A stretch of DNA of 8,493 nucleotides from CAZVFX01 sp964626565 (lineage in GTDB: Bacteria > Myxococcota_A > UBA9042 > CAIXZC01), in contig CAZVFX010000203.1 of the NCBI GenBank assembly GCA_964626565.1, positions 1 through 8,493 of the forward strand, read 5' to 3'. The translations under genes and the position numbers were made by a program. Shown piece after piece: positions 5,872 to 8,493 of this stretch. The first letter of the stretch is position 1. Each line of letters begins with the position of its first letter. The notes under the pieces were generated by a model that had not been told where the DNA came from, searched no databases, and saw nothing but the letters and a program-made list of their open reading frames with translations.

Positions 5872-5900
5872 AATGTATCGGAAACTCGTGGTTGATACAA
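5872..5900 (-). promoter_or_regulatory. Predicted promoter of the metalloprotease lipoprotein, probably leaderless
   Basis: On the minus strand TTGTAT (5895-5900) and TACATT (5872-5877) are 17 bases apart, and the -10 ends exactly 7 bases before ATG 5864. No Shine-Dalgarno with usable spacing is present. The -35 overlaps the -35 of the divergent nadE promoter within TTGATACAA (5892-5900), so the two promoters may compete for polymerase. Confidence 0.45.
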
Positions 5901-5921
5901 GCCGCCGGTCCGATGTAAGAT
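5892..5921 (+). promoter_or_regulatory. Predicted nadE promoter
   Basis: TTGATA (5892-5897) and TAAGAT (5916-5921) are 18 bases apart, predicting a start near 5928. The leader would be about 18 bases and contain GGAGGT (5932-5937). I see no room for a riboswitch or NadR-type operator downstream of the start, and no obvious operator palindrome beyond the small TTG-ATA-CAA overlap with the divergent promoter. Confidence 0.4.
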
Positions 5922-5945
5922 GCGAGGCGGCGGAGGTCAGTGACC

Positions 5946-7703
5946 ATGAAGTGGCCGCAACTGTTCATTGCTCAATTCAACCCTTCCCCCGGCGACGTGC
6001 GCGGAAATAGCGAACGTATCGTGGAGATCATCGCTGAAGCCGGGGAACGGGGAGCCGAACTGGTGGTGTTCCCCGAAGAGTGCGTGAGCGGCTATTGCAT
6101 CGGGGATCACAATCGCAATCCGGTGCTGGTGACCGGAAGTTGGCGAGCGGTTCAGGACACCATTGCACCTGCGACGAGGGGTAGGAACCTCACCGCGGTT
6201 GTGGGCACGGTGGCCCCTCTCGAAGGGCGCAACCTGTGCGATGGCAAGATGGGGGCGGGAAACGCCTATGCGGTGCTGCGGAACGGCAAAGTCATCGCAC
6301 AAGGCTCAAAGATCTTGATGGCCAACGACGGCGTGGATACCGATTCCCGCTACTTCATCCCGGGGGATGCCGCCGATCTGGCTCCCATCGAAGTGCCCAC
6401 TGCTCACGGGAAAGTGAAAGTGGGCTTCATGATATGCGAAGACATATGGGATCAGTTCTTCACCATAAAACCCGCCCGCTTGTTGAAGGAACGAGGAGCC
6501 GAACTCCTCGTTGCGATCAACAGCTCCAGGCACTATTTGGGAAAAGTGGGGGAACGGCTGGCGGAAACGCGCCGCCACGCGGCCGAAACCGGTCTTCCCT
6601 TCGTGTACGTGAACACGGTGGGCGTGCAGGACAACGGCAAAAATATCATCGTGCTGGACGGCGGGAGCTTCGTACTTGATGAAAAGGGGAGCGCAATCGC
6701 CCGCATGCCGCAGTTTGAGGAAGGTCTTTTCCACCTTCAGTCTGCCCGTGGCACTGTGTCGGCTGCGGTGGGTCGGACTGAGGAACTCTACCGAGCGCTC
6801 GTGTTTTCCATTGGCGGTTTCTTCTCCCGCTGCAACTGCAAAGGCGCAGTGATCGGGCTGTCAGGCGGCATAGACTCCGCCCTAAACGCCTTTCTGCTGG
6901 TGCAGGCGCTGGGCAAAGAGAATGTCGTGGGCGTGAACATGCCTTCCCGGTTCTCGAGCGAAACCACCCGGGACAACGCTGCCGAACTGGCCCGGCGGCT
7001 GGGTATCGAGTACCTCGTCCACCCCATCGAGGAAGTGGTGAACCGTAAGCGGCAGGACTACGAGGCCGTCACTGCGGAGAAGGTGGAGAAACTGACGTAC
7101 GAGAACATGCAGGCCAGGGAGCGGGGCAATATCCTCATGACCTATGCCCAGCAGCGAAGCTTCTTCGTGGTTGGGAACGGCAACAAGACCGAGTTTCAGC
7201 GAGGGTACGCCACCCTCTATGGCGACATTGTCGGCGCGCTCATGCCGCTGGGAGACGTGGCCAAGACAGACGTCTATCGGCTGGCCGAGTGGATCAACGC
7301 CACCTTTGATGAACCGATCCCCACGCCCATTATCACCATCCCCCCGTCGGCGGAGTTGAGCGACGACCAGGACATCGACCAGGGCTTGGGCGACCCCTTC
7401 GACTACGACGTTGAAGCCCCCCTCGGGGTGGAGATAGTCGAGTTCGAGAGAACCCCTTCCGAGCTGGCCGACCTGTTCCGTCAGCGCAAGCTCGACCCGG
7501 AAATCTGGGAGCCGGTGCGCTCGGACACCCTGGTGTACGACAAGATGAACGCAGACGAGTTCGAGAGGCTGGCCTGGGAGGTGTTCCGGGCCATTGAGGC
7601 AACAGTCTTCAAGCGGGTCCAGTCCCCGCCCATAATCAAGGTGTCCCGCAAAGCCTTCGGTTTTGACTTGAGAGAGTCGATGTTCGTAAGGCTCAAAGTC
7701 TAA
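5946..7703 (+). CDS. nadE: Glutamine-dependent NAD+ synthetase
   Basis: This 585-residue enzyme converts deamido-NAD+ (nicotinate adenine dinucleotide), ATP and glutamine to NAD+ in the cytoplasm, the last step of NAD biosynthesis. The N-terminal nitrilase-type glutaminase (about 1-270) shows the Glu-Lys-Cys triad: E44 in VVFPEE, K122 in SKILMANDG and C164 in MICEDIW. The C-terminal synthetase domain has the PP-loop GLSGGIDSAL (304-313), GNGNKTE (410-416), the GYATLYGD segment (420-427) and PPSAELSDDQ (466-475). Length and domain order match the two-domain bacterial form. GGAGGT 8 bases upstream selects ATG 5946; the in-frame GTG at 5940 is only 2 bases from that site. The gene diverges from the metalloprotease lipoprotein and ends one base before the stop of the convergent metzincin. 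All key residues look intact. Confidence 0.97.
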   Translation: MKWPQLFIAQFNPSPGDVRGNSERIVEIIAEAGERGAELVVFPEECVSGYCIGDHNRNPVLVTGSWRAVQDTIAPATRGRNLTAVVGTVAPLEGRNLCDGKMGAGNAYAVLRNGKVIAQGSKILMANDGVDTDSRYFIPGDAADLAPIEVPTAHGKVKVGFMICEDIWDQFFTIKPARLLKERGAELLVAINSSRHYLGKVGERLAETRRHAAETGLPFVYVNTVGVQDNGKNIIVLDGGSFVLDEKGSAIARMPQFEEGLFHLQSARGTVSAAVGRTEELYRALVFSIGGFFSRCNCKGAVIGLSGGIDSALNAFLLVQALGKENVVGVNMPSRFSSETTRDNAAELARRLGIEYLVHPIEEVVNRKRQDYEAVTAEKVEKLTYENMQARERGNILMTYAQQRSFFVVGNGNKTEFQRGYATLYGDIVGALMPLGDVAKTDVYRLAEWINATFDEPIPTPIITIPPSAELSDDQDIDQGLGDPFDYDVEAPLGVEIVEFERTPSELADLFRQRKLDPEIWEPVRSDTLVYDKMNADEFERLAWEVFRAIEATVFKRVQSPPIIKVSRKAFGFDLRESMFVRLKV

Positions 7704-7704
7704 G

Positions 7705-8322
7705 CTATTCCGGCGAAACCGACCTGTACTTCACTGCACCCGACTTGAGTTTGCGTTTGAGGCGGCGCTTCATCTTCTTCAGTTCGGAAGGACTGAAATG
7801 TCGGTCCGACATGGGGGTGGAATCGTCTCCCGTCTTGTTCATGATGCTGCCTGCAAGATCGCAGTGGGAGAGGCCGAAGAAGTGGCCCAGTTCGTGGACC
7901 AGGGTGAAATCCCAGGCGATGGCCGACAGGATTATCCAGCGGCGGCTGGTTCTTTCGCGGTCCCGCCAGTGCACGCCGTAGATCTCTCCTTTTTCGTCCA
8001 CATTGCCCAGATAGCCCACCACAAAAACGTGGATGAGGCCTTTTTTGTAACGCTTTCTACCCAGCAGATCCCGGGCCTCCTTGCCCTCGATGCGGGTCTC
8101 CTTCGGTTCCAGTTCGTGCCTTTCGGCTATCTCGAACGTCAAATCCATGTCAGCGAACAGCGCGTTGGTTTTCGCCACCTGCTCCTCTACCCACTCGGAG
8201 GAAACCACGGGGCCGTCCGTTCCCGGCGCGACATAAAGTGCGATCCCCACTGTCTTCTTCTCGCCGCAGAGAGCGGTTTGCGGCAACATGATAAGCAGTA
8301 GAATAGTGAGGGCGTGTTTCAT
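7705..8322 (-). CDS. Secreted metzincin-type zinc metalloprotease
   Basis: This 205-residue protein has an N-terminal signal peptide (1-19, MKHALTILLLIMLPQTALC). Cleavage after ALC is plausible; Cys19 follows TAL, a poor lipobox, so it is probably not lipidated. The catalytic core is VHELGHFFGLSHC (142-154), a full HExxHxxGxxH zinc site (H143, H147, H153; E144 as base). SIMN (159-162) follows with Met161 as the Met-turn. Seven residues separate H153 and M161, as in matrixins. C154 also fits the first cysteine of the archaemetzincin pattern, but its second cysteine is replaced by S159 and no CxxC follows. There is no obvious cysteine-switch propeptide. A very basic region (181-198, LKKMKRRLKRKLKSG) near the C-terminus could bind nucleic acid, LPS or membranes. 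It is tail to tail with nadE. Confidence 0.85.
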   Translation of the reverse strand: MKHALTILLLIMLPQTALCGEKKTVGIALYVAPGTDGPVVSSEWVEEQVAKTNALFADMDLTFEIAERHELEPKETRIEGKEARDLLGRKRYKKGLIHVFVVGYLGNVDEKGEIYGVHWRDRERTSRRWIILSAIAWDFTLVHELGHFFGLSHCDLAGSIMNKTGDDSTPMSDRHFSPSELKKMKRRLKRKLKSGAVKYRSVSPE

Positions 8323-8329
8323 CGCTTTG

Positions 8330-8359
8330 ATTCTATCTCAACCGCGCACCGCAAAGCAA
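8330..8359 (-). promoter_or_regulatory. Predicted promoter of the metzincin gene, probably leaderless
   Basis: On the minus strand TTGCTT (8354-8359) and TAGAAT (8330-8335) are 18 bases apart. TAGAAT matches the -10 consensus at 5 of 6 positions. It ends exactly 7 bases before ATG 8322, with CAAAGCG between and no Shine-Dalgarno. Confidence 0.5.
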
Positions 8360-8493
8360 ACTCGCCCTTTCCCTTGATATTTTTAACCTCTTCCGCACAA
8401 TCTAACTGTGTCCATCCGGACCGCGAACTGGAGGAGCAGACGTAACCGTTCACCTGGGGTGAGAATGTCGGCCGTGTTTCAGGCAGCGAGTGC
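8360..8493 (+). other. Right-edge intergenic region with a possible gene start
   Basis: This stretch is AT-richer around 8374-8410, including a -35-like TTGATA (8374-8379) with no good -10 at standard spacing. At 8465 an ATG reads MSAVFQAAS and stays open to the window edge, preceded by GGGGTGAG (8456-8463), much like the site before the small lipoprotein. Only 29 bases are visible, so a truncated plus-strand gene is possible but unproven. Confidence 0.2.

Noticed and set aside
5865..5900. TTG start at 5898-5900 for the lipoprotease
   Set aside because: It has no Shine-Dalgarno, lies upstream of the predicted -10, and would lengthen the lipoprotein signal unnecessarily. ATG 5864 gives a standard signal.
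1..8493. CRISPR array, tRNA or rRNA genes
   Set aside because: I see no regularly spaced short repeats and no cloverleaf or rRNA-like conserved segments on either strand.

Overview
This 8.5-kb window looks like chromosomal DNA from an uncultured Gram-negative bacterium. It is moderately GC-rich by eye, and several products carry signal peptides or lipoprotein signals. One housekeeping gene is recognisable, a glutamine-dependent NAD+ synthetase. I cannot name a phylum from the sequence alone.

Layout. Positions 1-151 are non-coding as far as I can see, apart from small palindromic motifs. Positions 152-626 hold a 475-bp exact-looking copy of the 3' end of the large membrane-protein gene that ends at 1563. 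Between the two copies (627-1564) lies a plus-strand toxin-antitoxin pair: a DUF4258-type toxin (758-1072) and an MqsA/YgiT-like HTH antitoxin without zinc-binding cysteines (1076-1510). A palindromic promoter/operator precedes the pair and a hairpin follows it. The full-length membrane gene (1563-3965, minus) encodes about a dozen or more TM segments plus a soluble C-terminal region; its last 158 codons are the duplicated part.

The right-hand part alternates in strand. It holds a small acidic-tailed lipoprotein (4076-4345, plus), a lipoprotein zinc metalloprotease of gluzincin type (4398-5864, minus), NAD+ synthetase nadE (5946-7703, plus), and a secreted metzincin-type protease (7705-8322, minus). 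The last two are tail to tail with one base between their stop codons. Positions 8323-8493 hold the metzincin promoter and perhaps the first codons of a further plus-strand gene.

How the parts relate. No long operon is present; the only co-transcribed pair is the toxin-antitoxin. The most notable structure is the repeat-TA-repeat block. It has the geometry expected if a 1,413-bp circle carrying the TA and the gene's 3' end recombined into the chromosomal gene by a single crossover. The TA could then act as an addiction module that opposes loss of the duplication. A second pattern is that all three intact minus-strand genes have a -10-like TANNNT hexamer exactly 7 nt before the ATG and no Shine-Dalgarno, which suggests leaderless mRNAs. 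The plus-strand genes have Shine-Dalgarno-like sequences.
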